Below are positions 23,975 to 34,914 of a stretch of DNA of 64,000 bases, piece by piece (position 1 is the stretch's first letter; every line of letters begins with the position of its first letter). Where the stretch lies: assembly GCA_021234155.1 (NCBI GenBank), contig JAJEKV010000073.1:3008001-3072000 (forward strand). The letters run 5' to 3'. Position numbers and translations under genes: made by a program. This DNA is from Isoetes taiwanensis (lineage: Eukaryota > Streptophyta > Lycopodiopsida > Isoetales > Isoetaceae). The notes under the pieces were generated by a model. That model was not told the DNA's origin and made no database searches. It saw only the letters and a program-made list of their open reading frames with translations.

Positions 23975-24069
23975 GGTTGTGTTAGGCCATTGTATGGGTC
24001 CCATAACCTGTTGGTCTTCGTGGACGTTAAAAAATCTATTATATTTTATTCTATTCTATTCCTTGTACC

Positions 24070-25400
24070 CTTGGCATTTTTGAATTTTGTGCCCCAATAT
24101 AGCAATCAGGATCCATGTTTTGGGGCATTATCTCACGATATGCTATTGGCCAATGGCCAAGATTTAGCTATTAGGTAGACCTATATCTCATCGACATATT
24201 TTGATAACCATCTTCCTTGTCTTTTCTTACTTATCATGTTTGACCAATTTAGTCTAATGTTAATTTTATTTCAAAGTTTACTTTAAAATTGCATGCCACA
24301 ACAATACTTAATAGAGGTAGTTAATTTTATGGCCCAAGGATGGTCCCGAGCAAGCATGTACAAAGAAAACGCTTATTTACTAGAGAAACTCTCTTTTTAT
24401 GGATCTTTGTAGGATCCACGTACTTATTCTTTAGAATAGCACCAAGGCCAAACTCTTGGCCCACTAATGGACCAACCTTTGGTGTAGGCGAATTACTCAT
24501 GCACATACACTAGTATATGTATATAAGACAATCCACTTAACGATTACCTACACATGCAAAGACAAAGCTTTCAAATCAAATGCCAAGTCAAGAAATTCTA
24601 GACAGAAACGGATGCCATGCAAACTACACGACATGTATGTCTTTCCAACATTTGGTGTTCGAATGCCAACTTTTATTGTCTTTGCATGCATTACTATACT
24701 TGTACATGGCCACTTTTATTGATTTGCTGTTATATATTGGCAAATGCAAGTGGGTGTAGTTGTTGGCCATCAATCTGTCAATCACCATTGGCACGTAATA
24801 AGCTAATGATAAGAATAATAAAGTCTCACGAGGAAATAGACGATAACATAATAATTCATAATCATATACTAGAAAGCTTTTAAATTGCCTTTTCAAAACA
24901 TGACATCATTTTAGTGCCATGAAATATTGATTTCCTTGGGATGGCCAAAGGCCATCTTGTGTAGGATGCCATAGATCACGTTGGGATGGTCTTAATCAAA
25001 TTGATGGCTCATAGATGGTAGAGCCAGACATAAATGGACATTGGCGAGCTCCTACATTAAGAGATTCATATGGGTAGAGTGACGCGAAAGGGAGTAAATA
25101 AACAAGGAAACAAATATTAAAAGGAGAGTATAGAAGATGTTAAAATCTCATTCTTCTAGAACGAGACTGACAAACTAGGATTGTCTTGCATGGTTAAGAC
25201 ATGTCAGTGTATTAAATGAAACCAAGGGGGGACAAATGGGGTAAAAAAGTAGGGTACATTCAATCTACACGAACATCCACAGGCAAGTGTATAGACCAAG
25301 GGGGCGAGGTCACGAGAGGGGCAGGAGGTAAAAAAGATATTATAATGGTAAATAAAAAGAAATGTATACAGAAAACGAAGCGAAAGATATATGATATACA
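24070..25400. other. Intergenic, 3' side of the kinase gene
   Basis: No coding motif on either strand. AT-rich, with no obvious repeat. Confidence 0.4.
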
Positions 25401-25401
25401 C

Positions 25402-25407
25402 TTTATT
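25402..25407 (-). terminator. Poly(A) signal AATAAA of the kinase gene
   Basis: On the minus strand AATAAA lies about 25 bases after the kinase stop codon (25434-25432). The position is reasonable for a 3' end signal, though plant signals are loose. Confidence 0.4.
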
Positions 25408-25431
25408 TTTTTCTTTTACAAAAAAGATGCC

Positions 25432-28430
25432 TTAAGCAAAGTCGTCGAGGGAGGAAGGGAGGTGAGAGATGCGGTCCTTATAGGTGGCCCGAAGAGCTTC
25501 ATAAGAGAGCTTGGTTTGGGGGGAGCATCGAGTAGGCCGAGAGAAGGAGGGGCGGCCGGGGGTGTCCCAATCAACTGGATCCGAAGGCAAGTTACCTTCG
25601 AGAATGTGAAGCACCTGGCCAATAAAAATAAAAAGGTAAAGAAAAGAATAGAATAGAATAGAGTAGAATAGAATAAAACAGAACATAATAAAAAAATAGA
25701 ATAGAATAGAATAGAATAAACGATTCACCTGTGACATACGCGGCCTTGCGTAAGGGTCTCGCCGAGTACACAACGAGGCCGCATGGAGCATGTACACCGC
25801 TTCACGACGGTCGAAACAGTCTCCCAATCTGGGATCCACCAGTTCGTGATAAGCCCTCTCCCCAAGCAAAGGCCTAGCCTGTATACACCACATTCTTCCT
25901 TTTAAAAAAAACCCACATCATTATCCAACGTATAACTAACTACACGGTTAGTCCTTTACCCATTCAACCAAACATTGCTCCCCCCTGCACCTCGAAATGT
26001 CGATGGCTTTCCTGCCCGTCACCAGCTCCAGAAGGACAACTCCCAAGGAATAGACATCCGCCTTTTCTGTTATCTGGCCGCTTTGGGTATATTCTGGCGC
26101 CAGGTAGCTGCAGATGATGGCGAATAAAATTTATACCAGATGGAAATGGACGCGAGCAATATTTTGTTTTCAAATTTACTCACCCGAAGGTTCCGATGAC
26201 CCGGGTCTCTACGCCCAATCTGCCGTCAGGCTGCCATCGTGCAAGCCCGAAATCACCCACCTGCATGATAGATAGTTTAGGTTTTAAAAATGCTAGCGAA
26301 ATGTTTTTCAGTTTAGATGTGGTGGGTTACTTACCAGGGGTTCGAAATCATGCGTTAAGAGTATGTTGTTGGGACGCATATCGCGATGCACAATGCAACC
26401 AACGCGGCATTCTTCGTGCAAATAGCGCAGTCCTCTAGCAGCTCCAATAGCGATTTTCTGACGAGAACACCACTCCAAAGTGGGCCGGTTCCGTCCTGCA
26501 GAAATGAAACGAACCCAATTAGCACTGCGCGTCCTTTTATGCAAAATACAAGTAAATCTTCGGTTGGCAAACCTCACCATACAAATGGGCATCTAGAGAT
26601 CCGTTGCAGATGAACTCATACACCAATAATCGTCTGCTATCTTCGATGCAGTACCCGATGAGCATGACCACGTTTCGGTGCTGGGCGCAGCTGAGGACTT
26701 CAACTTCTGCGCAGAACTCTTTATCCCCTTGGGCACTGGCGGGCTTGTGCTGCTTCACGGCTATGGCTTGCCCGTCCGACAGAACGCCTCTGTGCACCGA
26801 TCCGAACCCCCCTTCCGCCAAAAAATTCGCCCTGCAGAACCCCCCCGTTGCCAGATCCAATTCCGCATACGTGAACCTCTTGGGCGGCCTCCCGAACACT
26901 GGCGCCTGATGCTGGCAGATCGAACACAGCGGCGGTGGCCCTGGTAGTGACTGCTTCGCCATCGACACTGCCTTCCTTACACTCGATGTTCTTTCTAAGC
27001 TTACTCCTCCTTGCCTCTGCCTCTGCCTCTCCCCTTGCATCAACGTAAACAGATCGCCGCAATTTTCATCCCCTTCCTCTGCCAGCGGTTTCAGATTGTT
27101 CCTGTAATCTGTCGGACTCGAAAACGTATAATCTGATCATCCCAAACATTATCGAATTTAGCTCAGGAATTTAATAAGACTAAGTCAATCCAAGGAAGAA
27201 GTTATTAAGTTAACCTGGCAATGATCTCCCCCCTTTAGATTCTGAAAAACTCGACATCGGGATGCAGTTTTTATCATATTCCTGCCTGCCCGGATCAACG
27301 GAAGGAGATGCGGGTTTCCGAAGAATTGGCTGCTCGGCTCCGGTGCCCAAAATGGTCCTTCTTGGGCTCTTCCTTGGGCTTTTTAATCCTGGGCTCTTTC
27401 TTTCCGCACTATAACTCAAACAAGGAGATGTGCTTGGTTCTGAACTAGAACACGACGACGTACTCGGATCTGTGGCTGTGAATGGTGTCCCTGGATCAGG
27501 ACTAGTTGAACTCGTAATCTGTTGCTGAGAAGGAGAGGAATTTGATTCCATACTTAAAGAATTGATCTTGGGGGAAATTACTGGCAGGTCTTGGATAGGC
27601 ATATCTGCCTCACCAGCTGGGAAATATTTCAAATTCAAACGAAGTATTTTGGAACCCAAATGATTTACAGTAACTACGTTGCATTGCAGCTCGTCAATGC
27701 AATATTTAGTTTCCTTCTTCAAATTCCTGCAGCGGCGGCGGATTAATGAGCCGCAACGAAAATCCAGGCTGCACAACTGCGAAAAAGGGATGGAATTTGA
27801 TGGCACTCACCTGTCTAGAACGACCCACGTTGCCTGCAATTTCTTGGCCTCCACTGCAGCGACACCCCTTATTCCCGTCTGGACAACCTTCAATTTTACC
27901 TTGATCTGTTTCGAATATGAAAATCAGTAACGCCAAATTCATAACCCCTTAATGACAGTTACGCATTTAGGCACGCACCTGCTTGGATTCGCAAAGCAGT
28001 TGAAGCTGCTGTATGACCGCTCTACACGATTCTTTGATTCCGTCCTCTGGTTTATGCGGCTGCGGAATAGGAGCACAATCTCCGGCAAGTCTAGGAAACT
28101 CCCAAATCCTCCAGTCTAAAAGAGAAAAAAAGAAAAAAACAGACGAATCAATAAAACAGAGCCCAGAAACAGGAAATTGGAGAGGGGTTTTGGGGGATTA
28201 CTGGGCGAGGCCAAAGGGGATATGGCGAGGAGCGTGACAGAGTCTCCAGGCTGAGCGACGTTTTTGAGAAGCCATTCAAGGGCATGGTGGGTAATGCGTT
28301 TAGAAGCATCTACCACGGCGAGAAGCATTTGGGAAGCAAGCAGCGTGGTTTTGATGCACGGGTCGAATTTCTTAGACCTTGCCCTGTGAACCGCAGGCAG
28401 GGCCGAGCTCTTGGAGCATCCGGACAACAT
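25432..28430 (-). CDS. USP-domain receptor-like cytoplasmic kinase, 10 exons
   Basis: Ten exons, all with GT-AG borders, join in frame: 28430-28202, 28115-27979, 27905-27811, 27726-27215, 27132-26578, 26495-26335, 26260-26184, 26107-25960, 25878-25729, 25614-25432. They total 2247 nt, 748 aa. Residues about 30-155 form a universal-stress-protein-like fold ([20 protein letters not shown], then [17 protein letters not shown]). A serine/proline-rich linker follows. The kinase domain (about 410-700) starts [15 protein letters not shown] and has glycine loop [12 protein letters not shown], catalytic lysine in AIAVKQ (about 451), [11 protein letters not shown] (about 546), GDFGLAR (about 566) and [20 protein letters not shown]. 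There is no signal peptide or TM segment. This is the plant family annotated as 'inactive protein kinase SELMODRAFT_444075-like' (Arabidopsis At3g13690 type). The first loop glycine is alanine, but K, HRD and DFG are all present, so activity cannot be excluded. It is a soluble signalling kinase with unknown substrate. Confidence 0.95.
25640..25720. repeat. TAGAA-type microsatellite in kinase intron 9
   Basis: Imperfect pentanucleotide run (AGAATAGAATAGAATAGAGT and similar) within the last intron, between exon 9 and exon 10 of the kinase gene. The same pentamer, in either orientation, forms the 3' tails of the LINE family elsewhere in the window. Confidence 0.85.
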
Positions 28431-29040
28431 GGCAGTATCTTAATCCCTTAATCTTCACCAATATAGCCGCACCGCTGCAGCATAGCTCCTCAATCCAGTT
28501 ACACCCAATATGCCCTGCCTCTCCCGAGTCAACTTGAACCAATCCTGCATTATTTTACTTGAATCCGCCAAAATTGAAGCCAAGTTGAGACGATTGTCAT
28601 ACATTATATTCAATAAAACACTGTTATTCTACCAGCCTCCTGCCGCTGTTGCACGGTTCGTCTAGCTGCTTCTTCATGCGTCCACCACAGGTTCCAAATC
28701 TGTTACTCCCGACTTTTTACTAGTGGGCAGTGCACCAAATCGTAAATTCGATCTGGCTCATATTATATGATCTCAGTGTGTGTCGCGGCCTTTGGAGCCC
28801 AGTACAATTCCAGGTTCTTCAGTTCTTCTGCATCCCCTTTGACTTAATGACCATTGGTTCCCAGTTGGCATCTGGGCCCAATTTTATGTGCACCTTTGGA
28901 CATTTATCTGTCAATCAATTCTTATACATTTCATTCCGACCAGTCACTCACATTTTTGCTAACCCATGGTCATGAGTTTGGCGAGTATTTAGGGGTTCCA
29001 TATGTGAAGCATTTAGATATTCCAATGGTTTGGTAGTGTA

Positions 29041-29168
29041 TTGTATAGGGGAATGGAGGTTGGGGCCTCCATTCCGAGTTTCCAGGTGGGGTCCCGCGAC
29101 CGGCGTTAGCCGGGAGCGGGTCACCTGGAAACCGGAATGGAGGCCCCAACCTCCATTCCCCTACAATA
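29041..29168. repeat. Near-perfect cruciform-forming palindrome
   Basis: Arms 29047-29088 and 29122-29162 are identical in inverted orientation except for one extra base, and the pairing extends outward through TTGTA/TACAA and inward through CCCGC/GCGGG and CCGGC/GCCGG to a 4-base loop. Each arm is itself a palindrome (GGAATGGAGG ... CCTCCATTCC), so four copies of GGAATGGAGG lie within 120 bp. It abuts the left end of the MITE at 29164. Confidence 0.92.
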
Positions 29169-29820
29169 TAGAAGTTGGGGACATTTTTTTCCTCAGCAGA
29201 TCCGGCTAAACTTCAGATGCAACAAAGAGCAGGTCAGGGCTTCAAAAATCCGACAAAGCAAAGCAGGCCTTCAAGATCTGGCGAAGGGAAGTAAAACAGA
29301 GGAATAGATCTGGCAAAGCAGTGCAGGGTTTCAAGATCAGGTAAGATCCGGCAAAGCAGATCAAAGCAAAGCTTCAAAAATGCTCTGCTATGGCGAGCAG
29401 ATCAAACAGATTTAAAGAATCAGAAGATTTACAAAGCACAGCAGGGTTTCAAGATCCGGTAAGATCCGGCAAAGCAGATCAAAGCAAAGCTTAAAAAATG
29501 CTCTGCTATGGCGAGCAGATCAAACAAATCAGAAGATTTACGCCTTTGCTTCTGTCTTACACCGGTGATTTGCAAGAAGAACAAGCTTCATCTGCTTCCA
29601 TCTTCAGAACCGATGATCTGTGTGCACCTGCTTCATTGAAGAGCTAGCTAGCGGCGGCCCTAAAAATGAAGAACCCTAAAACCAAAATGCAGAACCCTAA
29701 CCTGCACAGCCGGTCGGGCGGAATTCATTAACCCAATTTCCATTCCGCAGTATTGGGCTCTGCCATGTGGCGCCACGAAAATGCACGCCAGGGAAAAAAA
29801 TGGACCCAACTTCTATATTG
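29164..29820. mobile_element. MITE, 657 bp, 29-bp terminal inverted repeats
   Basis: Left end CAATATAGAAGTTGGG (29164) and right end CCCAACTTCTATATTG (to 29820) are inverted copies; over 29 bp 27 match. The interior contains a repeated block (TTCAAGATCCGGTAAGATCC, then GCTCTGCTATGGCGAGCAGA) at about 29330-29410 and 29450-29530. No transposase frame. The paralogous repeat at 51.5 kb lacks both this element and the neighbouring palindrome, so they are insertions. TATTG occurs at 29039-29043 and 29816-29820 and may be a target duplication. Confidence 0.85.
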
Positions 29821-30238
29821 TTGTTATGTAGGTACGTATGTTGATCATAAAGCTGATCATAAAGGTTTCGGTTTGCTTGCACCCAATATGATTCTTAGCT
29901 TTTAATGAGATGTTATAGTCCATTGACGACGCGCTATTCATCAACCATTGATGTTATTTAACCATGGGACCCGCTCTTCTTTTGCAATATACAAGATTTT
30001 ATAGTAGATACCCTAGGTAAGTTTGGATTGTAAATTTCTGCACGAACATATCTAGAAAATAACAAAATTTCTAATGTGCTTTGCAAATGCTTGTACAATT
30101 AATTTGAAATTGGATCTCTTCCAAAAGTATTACTATGATCTATGCAACCTGGAGTTCTCAAAGTCAACAAAAAAGTAATATAAGAGGTTAATTAATGCTC
30201 ACTAATGCACACTCGCATTTTTCCACCTCATGCTCAAG

Positions 30239-30298
30239 TTTGTTTGTTTGTTTGTTTGTTTGTTTGTTTTTTCTTTTTCTTTTTCTTTTTCTTTTTTT
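30239..30298 (+). repeat. TTTG and TTTTTC microsatellite
   Basis: Eight TTTG units followed by several TTTTTC units. It lies in a stretch present in repeat copy A but absent from copy B. Confidence 0.95.
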
Positions 30299-30639
30299 AA
30301 TTATGAATGTCAAAAGAATGGGAAGAGTACCTGGGGGGACTAAGAACTTAGTGCATAAAATGTCCACTAGAGCCAAGCCACCCAACCATGTACGCAAGAC
30401 AAATGGGTGGTTCACATGGAGAAGAGAAGGCCCTGCGCTGAGTTCTAACAGAGTCGGTACGGATAAAAAATTTAGCATTGTATCAGCTACTCAAGTTGGA
30501 TCTTGCAACGTCTGATTTTCCAAAATGGGGCTGAAACTTTTTACCTCAATCCAGCTTCAGTAGCTTTTAAGCCATCGTCCATGTGAACCCAACAAAAAGC
30601 GAGAGAGCACAAGTACTCATAAGTAAGTGTGGATTTGAA

Positions 30640-30659
30640 GACAGACAGACAGACAGACA
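30640..30659 (+). repeat. ACAG microsatellite
   Basis: Five uninterrupted units of ACAG/GACA within repeat copy A. Confidence 0.9.
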
Positions 30660-31299
30660 TATAGCATTCTTAGATGATACTTTTAACTTCAGTAGCAAAT
30701 GAGTTGCACATACATGTCTTGACAATGCAAAGTGAGTTTTGTTTTTGAATTCTCATGTGTTCCTATCTTATGTCAAGAGTCGTTGCTTCCCTTACTACTT
30801 GAGAATTTTCTTTTACAAGATGCATTTTGACGAATATGAAACGCATTATAGAAGTTCATAACTTGTATTGGAAGCATTAGATGGTTTGATTTGTATTCTT
30901 TTCAAAATTTGAAGGTGCCCTAATTAGCTAATCTAGATCTTAATGGAACACAAAGGATGTGGAAATGACAAGCTTTTTTTGGGGAGTTAACTACGCCTTT
31001 CCTCGAGGGAAAGATGTAGACGAAGTAGAAACGAGTAGAAGTCTTCTCGGGCCATCTCGTCTCATCTGATCCCTATTGGCCGCAGCAGACCATTCGTATC
31101 TTATGTAATATAGCATCAGCTCCATCTCCTGAATGAGGCAGGTGGAAGTGACCGCTAGTGTTTGTGCTATAAGAGAGTTGCGTTGCCTGTTTTATATTAG
31201 GTCAAAATTTTGTATCATCTTGTCATTCATACTTTATCCTTCAAGTTATCTTGCACTGAAATAGCTTTTCAAAAGCATCTCACTAATGCGACCTCGAGT

Positions 31300-32600
31300 T
31301 TCTCAACATATTCTTGACTAGGTTATTAAAAAGGTCTTTTCATTTTTTAAGATTTTTAGAACTCTCGTGCGATTTTATGAAGATTTTTAAAGATTTTTTC
31401 AAGTTCAATTTTCTTTTCAAAAGTATTTCTAATTGTTTTCAGAGGATGAAGGCACACCTAGTAGAGAGATGTTATGGCATATTTCATAAAACTAAAACAT
31501 ACCTTAAATGTTCCTACTTATCTTTTGAAGAAACAAGTTGACAATGGCTAAATAGTAGAGTACAATTGATGAATTACAATTACAGGACTACAGTTTAGGT
31601 ACAATGGTCATATATAATACCTCAATTTAAAGAATAGTATGAAATTTATAAGTATTTGAGATTTGGCTGGAGATGGTTAACAATCTTTTAAATTCTAAGA
31701 AAATTTAGAGCTTTTTTATGGAAAAAACATATTCTAAGACTTCTATTTAAAAACAAAAAAAAAAAATAGAAACTTTGAAGAGGTATAGTACATGTACGAA
31801 CTTTAATGTATGCGAAAAAAGTTCTTGCAATAGGCAACAAAAATAGCAGACACTTTCAGAGCAGACAAAATAGGAGTGAACTGGCACTGGTCGAGGTTTT
31901 GAGAGGCAATATTCCAACTCTGATTGAAGTTGTAGGTCCTTGAAATGCCTTGCAATATATAATGATGAATGGCACAGTAATTGGTTTATAGAGAAGGAAG
32001 AATTAACTCTACCAACTTCAAAAACCCATCTATTTTTTTTAGTTGCAAGACTTCCAGCGCAAATTCAGTCAAAGCTCAAATTGAAAGGAATGGACAATAA
32101 CTACTCTAATTTTGTCAAAGTTTTTCCTTGGACCAAGTTCGAAAAGATGAAATGTGTTTCAAGGACTGCAAAAACCCACTTGATAACATTTGAAGATTAC
32201 ACCTACTTGGTAGGGGTACAATCAGATATTGAGAACCATAGGCTTTCTGGTAAGGTACCCTCATATTCTGCCAAGTGATTCCTAGTAGCATCTGGCATTT
32301 TGCAGTGATCAATCGCTCATAGCAGCCAATAAGTGCTACGAACAATAAAATTTAATAGACTTTTTGGTCTCCGGGAAGGATAAACCTCAATTCAATTCTT
32401 TAGTCTTAACTACTTCAACCCACTATTATGCTTGAGTGGGATCACCTAATCTAATATTTCCTCTATGGTTTTTGGAAATATTACTTCATAAGTCACTACT
32501 TTTCTTGGCAATGTCACATCTTGCCATTGGCCAATCCCCTAATCTACACCACTTCTATTGATTGTTAAACCATACCTAAGTGTCACTTTCTTTCTCTAGC
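31300..32600. other. No recognised gene; one short plus-strand frame
   Basis: A plus-strand frame at 31940-32278 (LPAQIQSKLKLKGMDNNYSN, FVKVFPWTKFEKMKC) looks protein-like but is unrecognised. It lies 5' of the Harbinger remnant and might be its second (Myb-like) ORF, for which I see no direct evidence. Confidence 0.25.
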
Positions 32601-32611
32601 ACCTTGCCACA

Positions 32612-32690
32612 TCTCTCTCTCTCTCTCTCTCTCCCTCCCTCCCTCCCTCCCTCCCTCCCTCCCTCCCTCCCTCCCCCTCCCTCCCCCCTC
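32612..32690 (+). repeat. TC then CCCT microsatellite
   Basis: About ten TC units (32612-32632) run into about fourteen CCCT units, a pyrimidine-only tract of roughly 80 bases. Confidence 0.95.
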
Positions 32691-33036
32691 CCAGCAGAGA
32701 TAAAAAAAAAAAATAAGGTATAGCTCGAGAGGAGCTGAGAAAAGAGCTTCTCTCGATGCTTAACAGGTCCCGTTTGGAGCGAAATTCGAGCTCCCTGTCG
32801 GATTTTTTTCTCTCCTTTTCCACTCCGATAGATCTGATCTTATGGGATATATCCATCGTAGAGCATTCTTTGAAAATCAGATATGGGATATTTCGAGTTC
32901 TTTGAGCCTGCTTCTTAGCAACAAGTTTTAGGGTTCCGGCATCTGCATTTTGAACCGGATTCCATAAGAAATCAGTTGAACACGTTCTTGCCCTATCAAA
33001 ACATCAAAGACAATCGGCATTTCAGCATTTTAACAA

Positions 33037-34910
33037 ATGGATCCAATCATTTTAGGTATGATTGCAATGCTTATAAGGGCCAATTTGCTTGATTTAGCAA
33101 TGCAAAAGTTTTGCTTAGATTTGATACAAAAAAATGAACTGGAAGATCCCATGGCAGTAGTCGACGATGAAGAATTATTCGAAGACAATACTAGTTTTTA
33201 ATGTGCATCTTCCATCTAACTTGTGGTTGCATCATCTCGGCTAAGAAGATCACCAAGAAGATTTTGGGTTTGTCCAAGACAAACCACTCAATGAGATAAC
33301 ATTGATAATCATGCATGGAATTGCCTACCATCATTCGAAGATGATATTTGGCATAAATTTTATAGAATGAAGAGGGGTTCCTTTGAGAAACCGGTTGGTC
33401 TCACTGTACCTATCGATTAGGCCAGGCCAGAAAGTTAGGCCCTACGAAAGCTGTTGCTATGGTTCTTTATTTCCTTTCTCATGGTGAGATGCCTTTACAT
33501 GTTGGCCAAAGGTTTTATTTTGGAAAAGCAGCTCCAGAAACATTACGGATTTTTTGAGATCATAAAAGGGCCTTCTAAGAACTGCTGCCTAAGCTATATG
33601 AACTACCAATCAGAAAACAAAACTGGTAATCCAGTCAGCAAAACTGTTATAACTAACTCACTGGATCACATTTTCTAGCATAAGTGTTGATAGAAAAGTC
33701 CAAATGAGCTCTTGTTTGGTGCAATAGATAGATCTCATTGAGATCTTTCCAATCTTGGATGGTTTGCATATCTTTTAGCCCCGTAGGAAAGTAAAAAATG
33801 GTAAAAACCATATTTTTGGAGTTTTGACAATCATAAGTGGTTAAAATATGTGCAAAGCACCTAAGATTGGAAAGATCTCAATAAGAGCTATCTATTGCAC
33901 TAAACGAGAGCTCATTTGGACTTTTCTATCAACAGTTATGCTAGAAAATGTGATCTAGTAAGTTAGTTATAACAGCTTTGCTGACTGGACCGGTCAGGCT
34001 CTGATTTCTGATTGGTAGTACATTTATCTTCATTTGGCTTAGTTGGCATGTTTTGAAGGCCCTTTTTTAATCTCAAAAAAACCCTAATGTATACAAAGAA
34101 AGTGACAGAAGGAGTTTCAAGATACCACAGGCTTGCCTAACATTTTTGGTGCTCTTGATGGTTCTCATATTTTTTTATACAGGAAGCCATGGAAGAAAGA
34201 CAAAGGAGATGACTAGTACAGCAGACATAAGAGATATTCCTGCCTCATGCAAGGTGTAGTAACACATTCTCGAATGTTTATCAATGTTTGTGTTATTAGG
34301 ACAGGATCTGTGCATAATTCAAACCAGTTCAAGAAAAGTCTATTGTACAAGAGGCTTGCAGCAAAACAGATTCTGCAGCAGCCCATTATCCACATGAATG
34401 GGAAGAAAATCAATAGGAGAGGTTAGATCCTTGATGCAGATGTAATAGCTAAACATTCCACCAATGCTTTTAGGTGATTCAGCATATCCGAGCAAAAGGT
34501 TCCTAATGAAGGTATTTCCAAATAGTACAGGGTCTTTTGACAGGTTTAACAAGAGGATTTGCAAGGGCGGAGTATGTGTGGATAATGGTGTTGGGATAAT
34601 GAAAGAGAAATTTAGGATCTTTAAGGATTTGCCTATTCATGTTGCAAGGGTAGCCAAGATCATTCATGCCACATATATTCTATGGAATTTCTGCATAATG
34701 GAGGATTTGGAAATGGAGATGCTGCCCATAGAAGCAGACTTACCAGAAATTAACTACTATGAGATTGAAGGTATGAACTTGAAAATGAAGAAGGAAGGAG
34801 ACTTGATAAGACATGTCATCTTCCAGAATAGAGATTGCAGTTATGCCCTCACTTTCTATATGTATGACCTTTGTAAAGAAATGTGTACCACCTCATCCAT
34901 ATCTGAATAA
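33037..34910 (+). pseudogene. PIF/Harbinger (HARBI1-like) transposase, split
   Basis: ATG at 33037 opens MDPIILGMIAMLIRANLLDL. Downstream, with frameshifts, come FYRMKRGSFEKPVGLTVP and YFLSHGEMPLHVGQRFYFGK (to about 33535). After a 551-bp insertion the protein resumes with LPNIFGALDGSHIFLYRKPW (about 34130; catalytic D of the DDE triad), KRYSCLMQGVVTHSRMFINV, and TGSVHNSNQFKKSLLYKRL. The C-terminal third (34464-34910) holds LLGDSAYPSKRFLMKVFPN (second acidic residue), FNKRICKGGVCVDNG and IFKDLPIHVARVAKIIHATY, as in HARBI1-type nucleases. An in-frame stop after KDKGDD, several shifts and the insertion make it non-functional. Confidence 0.88.
33540..34090. mobile_element. Foldback element inside the Harbinger gene
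   Basis: The two halves, about 33540-33800 and 33830-34090, are imperfect inverted copies. Ends read ACATTACGGATTTTTTGAGA and, inverted from the right, ACATTAGGGTTTTTTTGAGA. Long blocks such as AAAAGTCCAAATGAGCTCTT and TCACATTTTCTAGCATAA recur inverted. There is no coding capacity. Divergence between arms is moderate, so it is older than the 13.4-kb element. No target duplication could be fixed. Confidence 0.85.
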
Positions 34911-34914
34911 TCCT

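Larger units (their letters stand above)
20538..24065 (+). mobile_element. LINE with duplicated endonuclease segment, 3' UTR and tail
   Basis: Order on the plus strand: endonuclease C-terminal half (DPLWMSANGTILPRSSPDAN ... VTVVDYVIFQVQALDLISYF, 20575-20900); linker (KSFPKNAWFDAEYKQLKKYL, EEKVKEVLRHLSNGKSPDLQ, 21150-21530); RT start (RQAGFRPGHSTIDHIFTLC, about 21700-21760); a second copy of the endonuclease segment (21795-22290); RT palm from QGCPLSPTLFGLYIRQLKEW (22320) with YADE instead of YADD (about 22440); then VVDSYKYLGIEF, thumb and the zinc knuckle CACCQLQVIEDAWHTLLRCP (about 23650). A 3' UTR with a stem-loop (23911-23974) and a TTCTA-type tail (24029-24062) end it. Stops, the extra domain and the mutated palm make it dead. 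A hAT-like MITE sits at 23012-23243. Confidence 0.9.
28765..31290 (+). repeat. Interspersed repeat copy A (inverted partner at 50.6-51.8 kb)
   Basis: Blocks such as TTATATGATCTCAGTG near 28766, CCAATGGTTTGGTAGTG near 29022, AACCATGGGACCCGCTCTTC near 29960, and TATTAGGTCAAA near 31195 recur in the same order on the opposite strand between 51830 and 50560. Copy A is longer because it carries the cruciform plus MITE (29041-29820) and about 500 bp with microsatellites (30240-30740). No ORF fits the conserved blocks. It may be an old solo LTR or another unclassified repeat. Confidence 0.8.

Noticed and set aside
26196-26947. Plus-strand frames across the kinase gene
   Set aside because: Shadows of the minus-strand kinase exons, which carry the catalytic motifs.
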